From positions 158,573,441 to 158,637,440 of the forward strand of contig NC_081553.1 of NCBI RefSeq assembly GCF_963082655.1: a DNA stretch of 64,000 nt, in the 5' to 3' direction. This document shows positions 46,801 through 55,991 of the stretch, in pieces. A program made the translations under genes and the position numbers. A model generated the notes under the pieces. The model ran no database searches, was not told the origin of the DNA, and saw only the letters and a program-made list of their open reading frames with translations. How positions within the stretch are numbered: position 1 is the first letter of the stretch; each line of letters begins with the position of its first letter. The stretch is from Stomoxys calcitrans (Eukaryota > Arthropoda > Insecta > Diptera > Muscidae).

Positions 46801-46983
46801 TTCATTGCAAAATGCCCAATTATGAGAGAACTAAGGATTAGATATTTAGGAAAGAGTCAATTAGAGGAAGGAGAGCTAATTAGCTTATTAAATGGTGAAG
46901 GAAATAATAACTGGGAAAATTTGTATAATTATGTTCGTACTGCATTAAATTACAGAAAATGTATAATTCATGAAATGTTTTGA
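43867..46983 (+). CDS. LINE A pol: endonuclease (N-terminally truncated), reverse transcriptase, zinc tail
   Basis: The 1038-codon frame makes most of a target-primed reverse transcription protein. Visible parts: YGRASGGILCG (residues 28-38) and IIIAGDTNARIG (about 101-112) of the APE-type endonuclease, IWSDHLPLY with the catalytic His (about 200); RT motifs NKAPGIDRVPYEFYKN, NYRGISFMNTMAKVL, QAGFRAGYSTVDNIF, FFVDFSAAFDRVSRNLL (catalytic Asp), SGVRQGCLLSPQLFTLYLND and LLYADDIVILAE (about 645-656); and a C-terminal CTLCNTEQNETIQHFIAKC (C-x2-C-x8-H-x4-C). The first part of the endonuclease with its Asn and Glu active residues is missing, so the ATG at 43867 is probably not the native start. The frame is otherwise undamaged. 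The fragmentary LINE at 61128-64000 is a relative. Confidence 0.92.
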   Translation: MENQTERWSKYFNDFDLFWQAAKRVNHYGRASGGILCGIKKNLLKRGVKHEYMTENGFIVVKIESLHMKFTYIPIYIRGENWNTEFGLLKDTFLGIEETSIIIAGDTNARIGMQQQQLQDALATEFSAGLETRRSKDPILNSKGKRFLEFCDDNGLIVLNGRTLGDEDGNFTYISTIGSSVNDIASVSLDILKNIHKFGIEEKIWSDHLPLYIEMNVKQNQKTIKPLSLLPKLKWKDHEKDRYQGNLNRCLLDAGRSINNLTDLVNIVKNSVPAPKKQYILKYKSKWFNYECEKARSRSFECLKNFRRTDTLEDRRIYLNAVKSYKDICNRSKIEFIKDLEQKLSRASDPKEWWKIARQIRGQNFKISTSISSDDFKTYFSALLNQPLTANDIQYAIFHQTDQDLDRDIDVAEIRSILKNTKYNKAPGIDRVPYEFYKNASNEFLEEMARIYNKVFNTGQVDDILNETVIFPIHKKGNTETPGNYRGISFMNTMAKVLMGVLNARISKWSIKNNVLNEYQAGFRAGYSTVDNIFNLSSIVQLKLAEKKKVYAFFVDFSAAFDRVSRNLLIYKLHTAGMSTKMVNMIQILYQNTKSVVWTGNDLSEYFITYSGVRQGCLLSPQLFTLYLNDLHDWLEGGLMLEDLNIRVLLYADDIVILAEERVVLQNMILKLEEYCIQWNLLINLEKSKIMVFRNGGRLPANNKWSYRNQDIEIVNEYSYLGVILTPTMSFTKHVEKRNKLSKTCINSTWKSLINRPQVNLLSKWRIFKSVCRSTQAYAAQIWGYSWFEEVDKLQRYFLKRALKIPDFIPNYILSLETDTVDNHFYTLQMHMNYISKALYQYGNERLPHKLALKVWNRRIFWAEALMSRMSEANISTDNLTRNAQEWNLKTHALMQELKSQSYSEKIDRALTSETRYYRFLNYTVGINYMKDFYKLDKISILMRTRADILPLNANSFNRAVSPQCTLCNTEQNETIQHFIAKCPIMRELRIRYLGKSQLEEGELISLLNGEGNNNWENLYNYVRTALNYRKCIIHEMF

Positions 46984-47235
46984 AATTATATTAATTTTAT
47001 AAATATTAAGCAAATGCATATTATTTCTTTACTATAAAATATTTAGCAGACGAAACGCAATTGTTAACTGGTGTGACAGACAACTTTTAGTTATTGTCAC
47101 ATAGTCAATAAGGTATTCTTATAACCAGTTTAAATTTTTATATAATATTTGTTGGAGAAATTACCCATACTTTAATTATAAGAATTTTGTATTGTTATTG
47201 TGCGGGTGTAAATAAATAAAAATAAATATTGAATG

Positions 47236-47332
<97 letters not shown>
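43867..47332 (+). mobile_element. LINE A, 5'-truncated, with 94-nt A tail and 8-bp target duplication
   Basis: The insertion is bounded by aactcatc at 43859-43866 and 47333-47340. It begins within the endonuclease domain, carries the 1038-codon pol frame, a 3' UTR (46984-47237) and an uninterrupted run of A from about 47238 to 47331. It lies in ORF1 of LINE B in the same orientation. The long pure tail and short clean duplication point to a recent retrotransposition. Confidence 0.9.
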
Positions 47333-47333
<1 letters not shown>

Positions 47334-48013
47334 ACTCATCTTTATGTGCTGAAGTGCGAGAGATAAAAAAAACAGTGGAGAAAAACAACAAACCTCCAAG
47401 CAAAGAAGTTCATCAACAAAATGCAAATCATTATTCTGAGACCAGTGGTAGCGATGTTGTTGGTACTGTCCAAAGTCTTATTATACCAGTTACATCTACA
47501 GGTGCACAATCCATGAACAAGCCGAGCTCGCAACATGTTGTTTCATATGCACCATCGGTTTCGTCAGTGAGTACAAATGATGTTAATGCAGTAAACAATA
47601 GGAATGAAATGTTCGAACCAAACCATCAAGCAAGTATGGGTTGGGAAACTGTTCAAAGGCGTAGACGAAAAGGGGGCAAAGTCATATTCGGTGAAAATAA
47701 TGTACCTAATGATTTGGAAGTGGTGGCGACCAAGAAATGGATTCATATATCAAAGTTTAAGCCAACTGTTTCATGCGATCAAATTATCAATTATATTGCT
47801 GCCAACTCCAACATTGATAAAGCTAATATTGAATGCTATAAATTAGTAAAGAAAGACGCTAATTTAAGTGAATTAAAAAGTGTTAATTTTAAGCTGGGTG
47901 TAGTATCTAGTTTTTATAATGATATTTTTAACTCTAAATTGTGGCCTACCGATATCAGGGTACGTCCGTTTAAAAATTTTCAAAAAAGGGAAATACAACC
48001 CTTAGTTCAGTAG
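47333..48013 (+). CDS. LINE B ORF1, second part
   Basis: The frame resumes after the right LINE A target duplication with SSLCAEVREIKKTVEKNN and stays in phase with the first part at 43610-43866. It contains a Ser/Asn-rich linker, a basic WETVQRRRRKGGK patch, and a domain KKWIHISKFKPTVSCDQIIN to WPTDIRVRPFKNFQKRE that resembles the nucleic-acid-binding RRM-like domain of ORF1 proteins. It ends with TAG at 48011-48013. Its full ORF1 would be about 310 codons; this copy is disrupted by LINE A. The product is expected to coat the element's RNA. Confidence 0.8.
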
Positions 48014-50995
48014 TAGATGCTGCACATAATCTAAAAGTGTTTTATCAAAATATGTCAGGTATTCGCACAAAGGCCAATGAAATCATGAATTTTACGTCCC
48101 AATGTGACTTTGATTTAATTCTCATTGTTGAGACCTGGCTTAATTCCGACTTTTATGATGCCGAATTTTTCGACATGAATTTGTTTAATGTATATCGGAA
48201 GGATAGAAATGCTTATCGTACAGGATTATCCCGGGGTGGGGGTGTTCTTATTGCTGTAAAATCTAAATATAAATCCTATTTATGTAAAATTGATGATGAT
48301 GATGGTCTTTTGGATCAAATTGCACTATATGTAATTGGATTTAATCAAAAACTGTTAATATCTCTATCGTATATACCTCCTGGAAGTCATGATAATATCT
48401 ATTCTAAACATGTCTCTAATATTGTTAATTTGGAAGAGAATATGTGTTCTGATACTAATTTATGTGTAATGGGAGATTTTAATTTATCAAGTATTTGTTG
48501 GACCATGATGAACGACAATTATTTTTTAACGCCTAGTAATGTTAATAAAGGGTTTGAAGTTAATTTTATCGATGCGTTATTGAGCGTTGGTTTGGTTCAA
48601 ATTAATCATATTGCTAATAAAATGCGTCGATTTCTTGATTTAATTTTTGTATCACGCGACTGCAATTTCAAAATATATGAATGTTTGATTCCAGTATCTC
48701 CTCCAAGTGTTCATCATGTTCCTACAATTATAGAAATGGAATGTTTTATGTACATCCCAAATGATACTTCTGAGTGTTTCAATTTTAATTACAACGCATG
48801 TAACTTTGATGTGCTAAATTCGATGCTTTCATCTATAAATTGGGTATCGATGTTTCCTACGTGTGAACCATCCAATTGTTATGATATTTTTCTGGCAAAG
48901 GTTTTAGACATTCTTAAATTGAATGTTCCTCTAAAGAAGAAAAAGCCCTATAAGCTTCCATGGTATACTAAAGGCCTAAAAAAACTAAAAAATCTGCGCA
49001 ATAAATTCCATAATCGATTCATTAAATCTGGTAATCTGGAAGAGCAAGTCAAATTTTTACATTATCAAAAAGAATTTAATTTTTTAAACAAATTTCTTTA
49101 TAAACAATACATTCTTTCTAAAGAGAATGAAATTAAAGTAAATGTTAAACATTTTTGGTCGTTTGTGAAGTCTAAGAAGAAATCTTCAGATATCCCATCT
49201 ACTGTTCAATATAACAGTTGCATCTCGCAGTCTGGCCATGATGTTGTAAACATGTTTGCTAATTTTTTCCAATCTAATTTTGAGCAGCCTTCCACTTGTA
49301 ATATGACGCTACCATGTTCTTATTCAGCCATAAATTTGGGAAGTATTTATATCTGTGAGGATGATGTTTTTGAAGCTATTGGTGCAATTAAAAATAGCTA
49401 TAAAAGTGATGCTGATGGTCTTTGTGCTTATTTCTTAAAAAGTTGCTGTTTTAGCATTGTTTCCGTTTTGACTTTTATATTTCGCCTATCTCTTAAGAAA
49501 GGTATTTTTATAGCCAAGTGGAAGATAGCATCAATTACTCCTGTATTTAAAGAGGGTAGAAAAGATGATGTTACATGTTACAGGCCAATATCAAAACTTT
49601 CGTGTGTTTCGAAAATATTTGAAAATATCATTTTCAAAAAATTATTTTTTCTTTGCAAGTCTACTATCTCTCCTTACCAGCATGGGTTTTTTTCGGGTAG
49701 ATCTACCACATCGAATTTAACATTATTTACAGATTACTGTATGACCGCCCTCGAGCGAGGTAAACAAGTAGAAGTTATTTACACTGACTTAAGCAAAGCT
49801 TTTGATAAAGTTTCGCATAGTATTTTACTTGCTAAGTTACAGAATCTAGGTTTGCATTCAAATTTTCTAAAATGGATTCATTCATATCTAACTAACAGAG
49901 TGTGTAAAGTTAAAGTTGAAGGATACGTGTCTCAGCCATATTTTCAGACATCGGGAGTACCTCAGGGTAGCATCCTTGGCCCACTTCTTTTTAACTTATT
50001 TATCAATGACATCTCTTCATGTTTTTCGCATTCCAATTTTCTTTTGTATGCTGATGACTTGAAATTTTTTACTAAAATTGAGTCTCTACAAGATATAAAT
50101 AATTTGCAAGTTGATTTAGATAACTTAGTCATGTGGTGCAACATCAATAAGCTTTTTTTGAACCTTTCAAAATGTTTTCACGTTTCTTATTTTAGATCAC
50201 TTAATCCCATTCAACCAACCTTCAAAATTGGCAGCCACAATCTTACTAAGCTAACTTCCATTCGTGATCTAGGCATTATATTTGATACATCACTATCATT
50301 TATTCCACATATAGACCACATTATTCCTGAGGCCTACAAGGTTTTTGCATTTATCAAAAGAAATTGTGCGGAATTTTCTGATCCTAATACCGCAAAATTA
50401 ATTTATACGGCATTTGTTAGGTCTAAACTAGAATACGCTTCAATTGTTTATGATCCTCAATGTAGTGCTCACATTGTTCGCATTGAGAGAATTCAAAAAA
50501 ACTTTACAAAGTTTGCCCTTAAAAACTTATTTCCTGCTCAGATGCCTCCATATAGATCTAGATTTTTGTTACTTGGCTTGCAATCCTTAGAATCTCGTAG
50601 AAAATATCAATCGGCTTGCTTCATATTTGACTTGCTTAATAATAATATTGATTCACCGGATTTGTTGTCTTTAGTTCCAACATTTGTTCCTCCAAGAAGC
50701 TTACGAGTTGTAAATTTGTTTGACATACCGTTCCACCGCACCAACTATGCGAGAAATGGGCCTTTAACACGAACTTTTTTGAATTTAAATTTTATCAACA
50801 ACAGGCTTCAAAGGGAGTCAAAACCATGTATTGATTTTAGCACATCAAAAGAAATTTTTAGATCCATTTTATATTATATATTTTTGTAGTATGCACCTCT
50901 TTATTATCATACATTACTATTTAAACATTTGTTACGGAAGTCATCTTAGTCTGTAAGGATATTTGTTCCATTGACTAATAAATAAATAAACAAAG
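47341..50995 (+). mobile_element. LINE B, main part after the LINE A insertion
   Basis: Continues the element from 43571. The 3' UTR after 50889 is about 100 bp and ends taataaataaataaacaaa, after which the host repeat resumes with gatatagctgcc. The left flank reads cataacctga and the right flank (a)gatatagctgcc, which is the uninterrupted phrase cataacctgatatagctgcc of other copies, so the target duplication is very short (about GA). Without LINE A the element is about 3.9-4.0 kb. Confidence 0.85.
48037..50889 (+). CDS. LINE B ORF2: endonuclease and reverse transcriptase (Jockey-like), intact
   Basis: The 950-codon frame encodes a complete APE endonuclease plus RT, the enzyme of target-primed reverse transcription. 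Endonuclease: FYQNMSGIRTKANE (Asn), LILIVETWLNSDF (Glu, about residue 31), SRGGGVLIAVKSKY, NLCVMGDFNLSSICW (about 145), FLDLIFVSRDC, SPPSVHHVPTII (His). RT: YRPISKLSCVSKIFENIIF, QHGFFSGRSTTSNLTLF, VIYTDLSKAFDKVSHSIL, TSGVPQGSILGPLLFNLFIN and FLLYADDLKFFTKIE (about 670). The frame extends upstream of 48037 into the end of ORF1 with no stop until before 47990, so ORF1 and ORF2 overlap in different frames; the first ATG is at 48052. No stop or frameshift was seen. All catalytic residues appear present. Confidence 0.93.
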   Translation: MFYQNMSGIRTKANEIMNFTSQCDFDLILIVETWLNSDFYDAEFFDMNLFNVYRKDRNAYRTGLSRGGGVLIAVKSKYKSYLCKIDDDDGLLDQIALYVIGFNQKLLISLSYIPPGSHDNIYSKHVSNIVNLEENMCSDTNLCVMGDFNLSSICWTMMNDNYFLTPSNVNKGFEVNFIDALLSVGLVQINHIANKMRRFLDLIFVSRDCNFKIYECLIPVSPPSVHHVPTIIEMECFMYIPNDTSECFNFNYNACNFDVLNSMLSSINWVSMFPTCEPSNCYDIFLAKVLDILKLNVPLKKKKPYKLPWYTKGLKKLKNLRNKFHNRFIKSGNLEEQVKFLHYQKEFNFLNKFLYKQYILSKENEIKVNVKHFWSFVKSKKKSSDIPSTVQYNSCISQSGHDVVNMFANFFQSNFEQPSTCNMTLPCSYSAINLGSIYICEDDVFEAIGAIKNSYKSDADGLCAYFLKSCCFSIVSVLTFIFRLSLKKGIFIAKWKIASITPVFKEGRKDDVTCYRPISKLSCVSKIFENIIFKKLFFLCKSTISPYQHGFFSGRSTTSNLTLFTDYCMTALERGKQVEVIYTDLSKAFDKVSHSILLAKLQNLGLHSNFLKWIHSYLTNRVCKVKVEGYVSQPYFQTSGVPQGSILGPLLFNLFINDISSCFSHSNFLLYADDLKFFTKIESLQDINNLQVDLDNLVMWCNINKLFLNLSKCFHVSYFRSLNPIQPTFKIGSHNLTKLTSIRDLGIIFDTSLSFIPHIDHIIPEAYKVFAFIKRNCAEFSDPNTAKLIYTAFVRSKLEYASIVYDPQCSAHIVRIERIQKNFTKFALKNLFPAQMPPYRSRFLLLGLQSLESRRKYQSACFIFDLLNNNIDSPDLLSLVPTFVPPRSLRVVNLFDIPFHRTNYARNGPLTRTFLNLNFINNRLQRESKPCIDFSTSKEIFRSILYYIFL

Positions 50996-51500
50996 ATATA
51001 GCTGCCATATAAACCGATCTCCCGATTAGATTTCTTGAGCTTCTAGACGGCGCAATCCTTATCCGATCTGGCTGAAATTTTGCACATATCGTTGAGGAGT
51101 TACTTCCAACAACTGTACTAAGTATGGTTGAAATCATTTCATAACCTGATATAACCGCCAAATAAACCGTTCTCGCGAATATACTTCTTGAACTTATAGA
51201 GGGAGCAATTCTTATCCAATTTGGCTGAAATTTTGCATAGGTCGTTCTGGCATACTTTCCAACAACTGAGCCTTGTATGGCCTAAATCGGTTGATTACCT
51301 GATATAACTGCCATTTAAACCGATCTCCCAATTTGATACTCTGAGGCACTGAAGGGCGAAATTTTTACTCGTATGGTCCATATCGCTGAATAACTTTATA
51401 TAGCTCATATATATTTGAAGAAGTCATTCAATGAACTTGACAAATACGATCCATGGTGGATTCAGATTCGGCCCGGCCAAACTAAACACGCTTTTACTTG
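50996..51500 (+). repeat. Tandem-type repeat, segment 3
   Basis: Continues the repeat interrupted at 43570, with units containing agctgccatataaaccgatc, and ends at ggattcagattcggcccggc, caaactaaacacgcttttac and ttgttt, the family terminus in inverted orientation. Confidence 0.8.
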
Positions 51501-51835
51501 TTTCAAATAATTTTAATTTTTTTCCTTTTCTAATATTATTTGTATTTTTCTTTTTACGTAAACTTTTTTCTTGTACGTCGGACATCGTTATGATTATCTT
51601 GTTTAAACTCAAATGATTGGCTTGTTCCTTTCTCTATCCCCCCCTTTGAGGTTGTTCGCACAGCTGGACGTAGAAAGCGTAGCTCTTATAGTTCTCCTAC
51701 AACTTGCCATGGAGCTTCTTCGCTAACTTGGATCGTATGAGGATTCTGCTCATTCCCGAAAATTCCCTTACAACCTCTCCGTGGCCTTGATCGCTCAGCC
51801 GGACTGTTAGAAGATTTCTTAAGAGCACTTTCTGT
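51501..51835. other. Unrecognised sequence, duplicated 889 bp downstream
   Basis: From 51668 the sequence cgtagaaagcgtagctctta to agcactttctgtaggcc reappears at 52557. A minus-strand frame in it reads SNSPAERSRPRRGCKGIFGN and QNPHTIQVSEEAPWQVVGEL, of coding-like composition but unknown to me; possibly a LINE ORF1 piece. Confidence 0.4.
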
Positions 51836-52143
51836 AGGCCACCATAGCGCCAGAGGTTAGTATGTCCGCCTATGACGCTGAACGCCTGGATTCGAATCCT
51901 GGCGAGACCATCAGAAACAATTTTCAGCGGTGGTTTTCCCCTCCTAATGCTGGCTATATTTGCGAGGTAAAACTTCTCTCCGAAGAGGTGTCGCACAGCG
52001 GCACGCCATTTGGACTCGGCTATAAAAAGGAGGTCCCTTATCATTGAGCTTAAAACTTAAATCGGACTGCACTCATTGATATGTGAGAAGTTTGCGCCTG
52101 TTCCTTAGTGGAATGTTCATGGGCAAAATTTGCATTTGCAACC
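51836..52143 (+). mobile_element. tRNA-derived SINE copy
   Basis: The head aggccaccatagcgccagagg, a B-box form gattcgaatcc near 51889, and the body to tttgcatttgcaaccatgtc. The right flank is the same repeat as at 43148, but the left flank is unrelated, so this copy is recombinant rather than an independent insertion. A 17-base deletion relative to other copies removes part of ggtactatgccatgt. Confidence 0.8.
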
Positions 52144-52556
52144 ATGTCTGTCCGTCTTTCGATAACAGCCTAACTTTAGAAGGAGTAAAGCTAGGCGCTT
52201 GAAATTTTGCACCAATACTTCTTATTGGTGTAGGTCGGTTGGGATTGTAAATGGGCCAAATCTTTCCATGTTTTGATGTAGCTGTCCAATAAACCTATCT
52301 TGAGCCTCTAGAAGGCGCAATACTTATCCGATTTGGCTGAAATTTTGCACGTGATGTTTTGGTATCACTTTCAAAAACTGTGCTGAGAATGGTTGAAATC
52401 GGTTCATAACCTGATATAGCTGCCATATAAACAGCTCTCCCGATTATGACTTCTTGAGTTTCTAGAGGGAGCAATCCGATTTGACTGAAATTTTGCAACT
52501 GGTGTTTTGGTATCACTTCAAACAACTGTGCTAAGTATGGTTCAAATAGGTTCATA
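52137..52556 (+). repeat. Tandem-type repeat, near-identical to 43148-43566
   Basis: Differs from the 43-kb copy by only a few bases (for example aacagcc for aacaccc). It ends ggttcataac and joins the duplicated unit at 52557. Confidence 0.85.
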
Positions 52557-53025
52557 ACGTAGAAAGCGTAGCTCTTATAGTTCTCCTACAACTTGCCATG
52601 GAGCTTCTTCGCTAACTTGGATCGTATGAGGATTCTGCTCATTCCCGAAAATTCCCTTACAACCTCTCCGTGGCCTTGATCGCTCAGCCGGACTGTTAGA
52701 AGATTTCTTAAGAGCACTTTCTGTAGGCCACCATAGCGCCAGAGGTTAGTATGTCCGCCTATGACGCTGAACGCCTGGATTCGAATCCTGGCGAGACCAT
52801 CAGAAACAATTTTCAGCGGTGGTTTTCCCCTCCTAATGCTGGCTATATTTGCGAGGTAAAACTTCTCTCCAAAGAGGCGTCGCACAGCGGCTCGTCGTTC
52901 GGACTCGGACTATAAAAAGGAGGCCCCTTCTCATTGAGTATAAAAAACTTGAATCGGACTGTACTCATTGATATGTGAGAAGTTTGCCCCTGTTCCTTAG
53001 TGGTATGTTCATTGGCAAAATTTGT
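52557..53025 (+). repeat. Second copy of the 889-bp-spaced duplication, with another SINE
   Basis: 52557-52870 is identical, as far as I could read, to 51668-51981 (314 bp). It includes the SINE head at 52725. After 52870 the SINE body diverges (gaggcgtcgcacagcggctc), so the copies belong to different SINE bodies past that point. Confidence 0.85.
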
Positions 53026-53459
53026 ATATTTGTATTTTCTGTTTTTACACCTCTCTTAGGAACTTGATCGCATAGTTCAAATGTAGAGAGAGAAATTTCA
53101 ATCATTTAAATTTTATATGAAGAATCAATTTCATTAAGGTTTCATCTTTAGAGAAAATGTCTTTACATTTGCCTAAGTGAAATTTCAATGTTTGTTTGTT
53201 TCTCTTTCGAGACGAGCTCAATTTTCTTGATTGTCGTAAAAATCTATCTATCTGCGTTGCAGTGTTTGAAAATAGAGATATTGAGCTGAAACTTTGCACA
53301 AATTCTTTTTTGTCTATAAGCAAGTTAAGTTCGAAAATGGGCTATATCGGACTATATCTTGATATAGCCCCCCATATAGACCGATCCGCCGATTTAATGT
53401 CTTTGGGCCCATAAAAGGCTCATTTAACGTCCCATTTTGCAAAAATTTTGAAAAGTGAG
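53026..53459. other. AT-rich sequence and second-subfamily repeat
   Basis: 53026-53280 shows nothing recognisable. 53290-53459 holds the second-subfamily repeat words (ttgatatagccccccatata, gaccgatccgccgatttaat, aaaaggctcattta). Confidence 0.5.
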
Positions 53460-53773
53460 TTCCCCTCCTAATGCTGGCAACATTTGTGAGGTGCTATGTC
53501 ATGTAAAACTTCTCTCCGAAGAGGTGTCGCACGGCGGCACGCCATTTGGACTCGGCTATAAAAAGGAGGTCCCTTATCATTGAGCTTAAAACTTAAATCG
53601 GACTGCACTCATTGATATGTGAGAAGTTTGCGCCTGTTCCTTAGTGGAATGTTCATGGGCAAAATTTGCATTTGCAACCATGTCTGTCCGTCTTTCGATA
53701 ACACCCTAACTTAGAAGGAGTAAAGCTAGGCGCTTGAAATTTTGCACCAATACTTCTTATTGGTGTAGGTCGG
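53460..53773 (+). mobile_element. SINE 3' body and following repeat, truncated at the gap
   Basis: Begins abruptly at tcccctcctaatgctggcaa, i.e. inside the SINE, and then follows 42940-43254 closely up to the Ns. This third near-copy next to the gap suggests either duplication or unresolved assembly. Confidence 0.75.
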
Positions 53774-53973
53774 NNNNNNNNNNNNNNNNNNNNNNNNNNN
53801 NNNNNNNNNNNNNNNNNNNNNNNNNNNNNNNNNNNNNNNNNNNNNNNNNNNNNNNNNNNNNNNNNNNNNNNNNNNNNNNNNNNNNNNNNNNNNNNNNNNN
53901 NNNNNNNNNNNNNNNNNNNNNNNNNNNNNNNNNNNNNNNNNNNNNNNNNNNNNNNNNNNNNNNNNNNNNNNNN
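53774..53973. other. Assembly gap of 200 N
   Basis: Exactly 200 Ns, probably a placeholder for a gap of unknown size. Any frames across it are meaningless. It is inside the receptor intron that should hold the M2-M3 exon. Confidence 0.99.
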
Positions 53974-54460
53974 AGGTGTGAATAGGCATGGCACATTACT
54001 GACAAGAGAATATACTTACTTACTTTAATTGGCTATGACAGAACATATGTTTCACTAACCGAACGTAGAATAGCGTTATTCTCCATTAGCGTAAAATGGT
54101 TCATATACGAATAATCTTTCTCTCAAACACTCCAAGCACTGCCTCGTCTGCTTTCACAAGTACCCAACACGGATAGTATCAGTGTCTTGTATTGTGTAAT
54201 CTTCGTCTGTCGAGAGGTGCTTTATCTCAAAACTGGTGTCATTCATTTCGGTTATGGCGGTGCCGTTGTAGATAAAGTTGCTGACTATCTCAAAGTTGCA
54301 GTTCCCAAATCATTCATTTCGTCTTATCTCCATTTACTTCCAGACCCATTTCGACTCTCCTTTGATTTTTTCAAAGGCTGCAGTCACTACTTCCGGTGAC
54401 CGACCTATGATGTCGATGACGTCGGCAGAAGCGAGTAGCATGTGTTCTCTTGTGATTAGT
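53974..54460 (-). mobile_element. LINE RT fragment, minus strand
   Basis: Reverse complement of the family at 30-1000: ttggctatgacagaacatat and cgaacgtagaatagcgtt are the inverted 3' tail, aaaactggtgtcattcattt and cggttatggcggtgcc the inverted TETNDTS/YLGTA region. Decayed, with stops in all frames. Confidence 0.7.
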
Positions 54461-54499
54461 GTGACATATTTATTCACATTTACATTTTGTACAATCTTC

Positions 54500-55230
54500 T
54501 CCAGCAGAACGTCTTAATTTTCGCAAAGAGAACATATGCTATTCGCCTATGCCGACGACATCTACAATATATTGCAGCCTTTGAAAGTATGGGAAGAGAA
54601 TAATCGAAAGTGGGTTTGGTATAAATGGAGATAAGATAAAGTGAATGGCATCAACTACCACAATGTCCTATAGACCCGAGCACTTAAAGAATATGGAGAA
54701 AGCTTGGAACTACTACTTTGAGATAGTCAGCAATTGCGTTTACCTCGGCACCGCCGTGAACGAAACAAATGACACCAGATTTTAAATAAAACAAACAATA
54801 TTGGTTGAAAGATGCTACTTTGGATGATAAGCATGGGTACTTGCAAAAGCATATGAGGCAGTACTTGGAGTGTTTAAGAGCAAAATCCTTAGCAAAATAT
54901 ATGGACCAGTTTGCGTTAATGGAGAATATAGTCGTCGTATTAAACACGAGCTGTATGACGACGAAAGCAAAGTTAAACGTATCATAATACAACGGTTGCT
55001 CTGGCTAGGCCGTGGTGTCAGATTGAAGGAAGAAGCCCAGCGAAGAGGTCTTTTGAAGGTGACCACAACAGAAGACGTAAAACACAATAACCAAAACTCC
55101 AATGGAGTGAGCAAGTGGAGAAAGGCATCTCATAACTGGGTGTTTGAAATTGGAGAACGCTTGGAAATCTATTCTACGTTCGACTAGTGGAATAAATTGT
55201 CTGAAATGGCCAACTAAAGTAAAGTATGGA
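54500..55230 (+). mobile_element. LINE RT fragment, plus strand, head-to-head with the previous one
   Basis: The plus strand reads gaacatatgctattcgccta and tgccgacgacatctac (the YADD region), cctcggcaccgccgtgaacg (YLGTAV), then KSKILSKIYGPVCVNGEYSR, RIKHELYDDESKVKRIIIQR, LLWLGRGVRLKEEAQRR, and the 3' tail with ctattctacgttcgac. Frame 54870-55187 is open but is a fragment. Confidence 0.75.
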
Positions 55231-55991
55231 GGAAGTGATACAAAATAAAAGTTCTTAACACATGCCAGCAATAAATAATTACATCTAAATATTAATATAG
55301 TGCTTGGTTTTCAACAGAGAAAATAGCTTTACTTGATAATTTACTTTTTCTACTCACCATTTATATCTCGACGACCTCACAAACTAACTGTTTATATCTC
55401 GTTAACGGTAACCAATTTCATAGTTAATAAAGCGTATTTTTTAGATCTTGCCAAGCACTTTCTTTAGAGCAAAATCATGTAAATCAGTTCAGGGGATAAA
55501 AAGTTATAACCCCCAAAAATTGGAGAAGTAGGGAGTGGTCAACTTTGACTCCCTGTATACCACCCTATGTTAAATATATGGACCTGAAAGCCTATGCCCT
55601 TAACTACGCTCATATCAATTGACAAAAAGTTCTGGAATTATTTCTACTTGAAACCACTGTGCTTCAGTTAATAGCCTGCTAATTTGTAGCTTTTAAATTA
55701 AAATCCATGTTAAATTCGAATATGGAAATTTATGTTAACTACCAGAAGCTTATTCTTTCAGATTTTATAAATTGACTCATTATGTATCAACATCGCTTCT
55801 ACCTCTTAGAGTTCTCGTTATTTTTCATTTCAATTGCATGGCTTTTTTCCAGTTTCAATATGTTTTCGGTTCATATACACCAATAATGTTGCTGAGTCCG
55901 AACTCAGTTATTTTTATCCTTGTTATTTATAACACTCGGAGTTTGCAATAAATATGTATCTCTAACAACTCTAATGAGTATTTTATTGCAG
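55231..55991. other. Receptor intron sequence, no gene seen
   Basis: AT-rich, with no coding signal or recognised repeat; it leads into a possible plus-strand splice acceptor at 55990-55991. Confidence 0.4.

Noticed and set aside
47172..47426. Minus-strand frame with a long poly-Phe run
   Set aside because: It is the antisense of the LINE A poly(A) tail.
53653..54005. Frames of up to 113 codons across 53.7-54.0 kb
   Set aside because: They run through 200 Ns.
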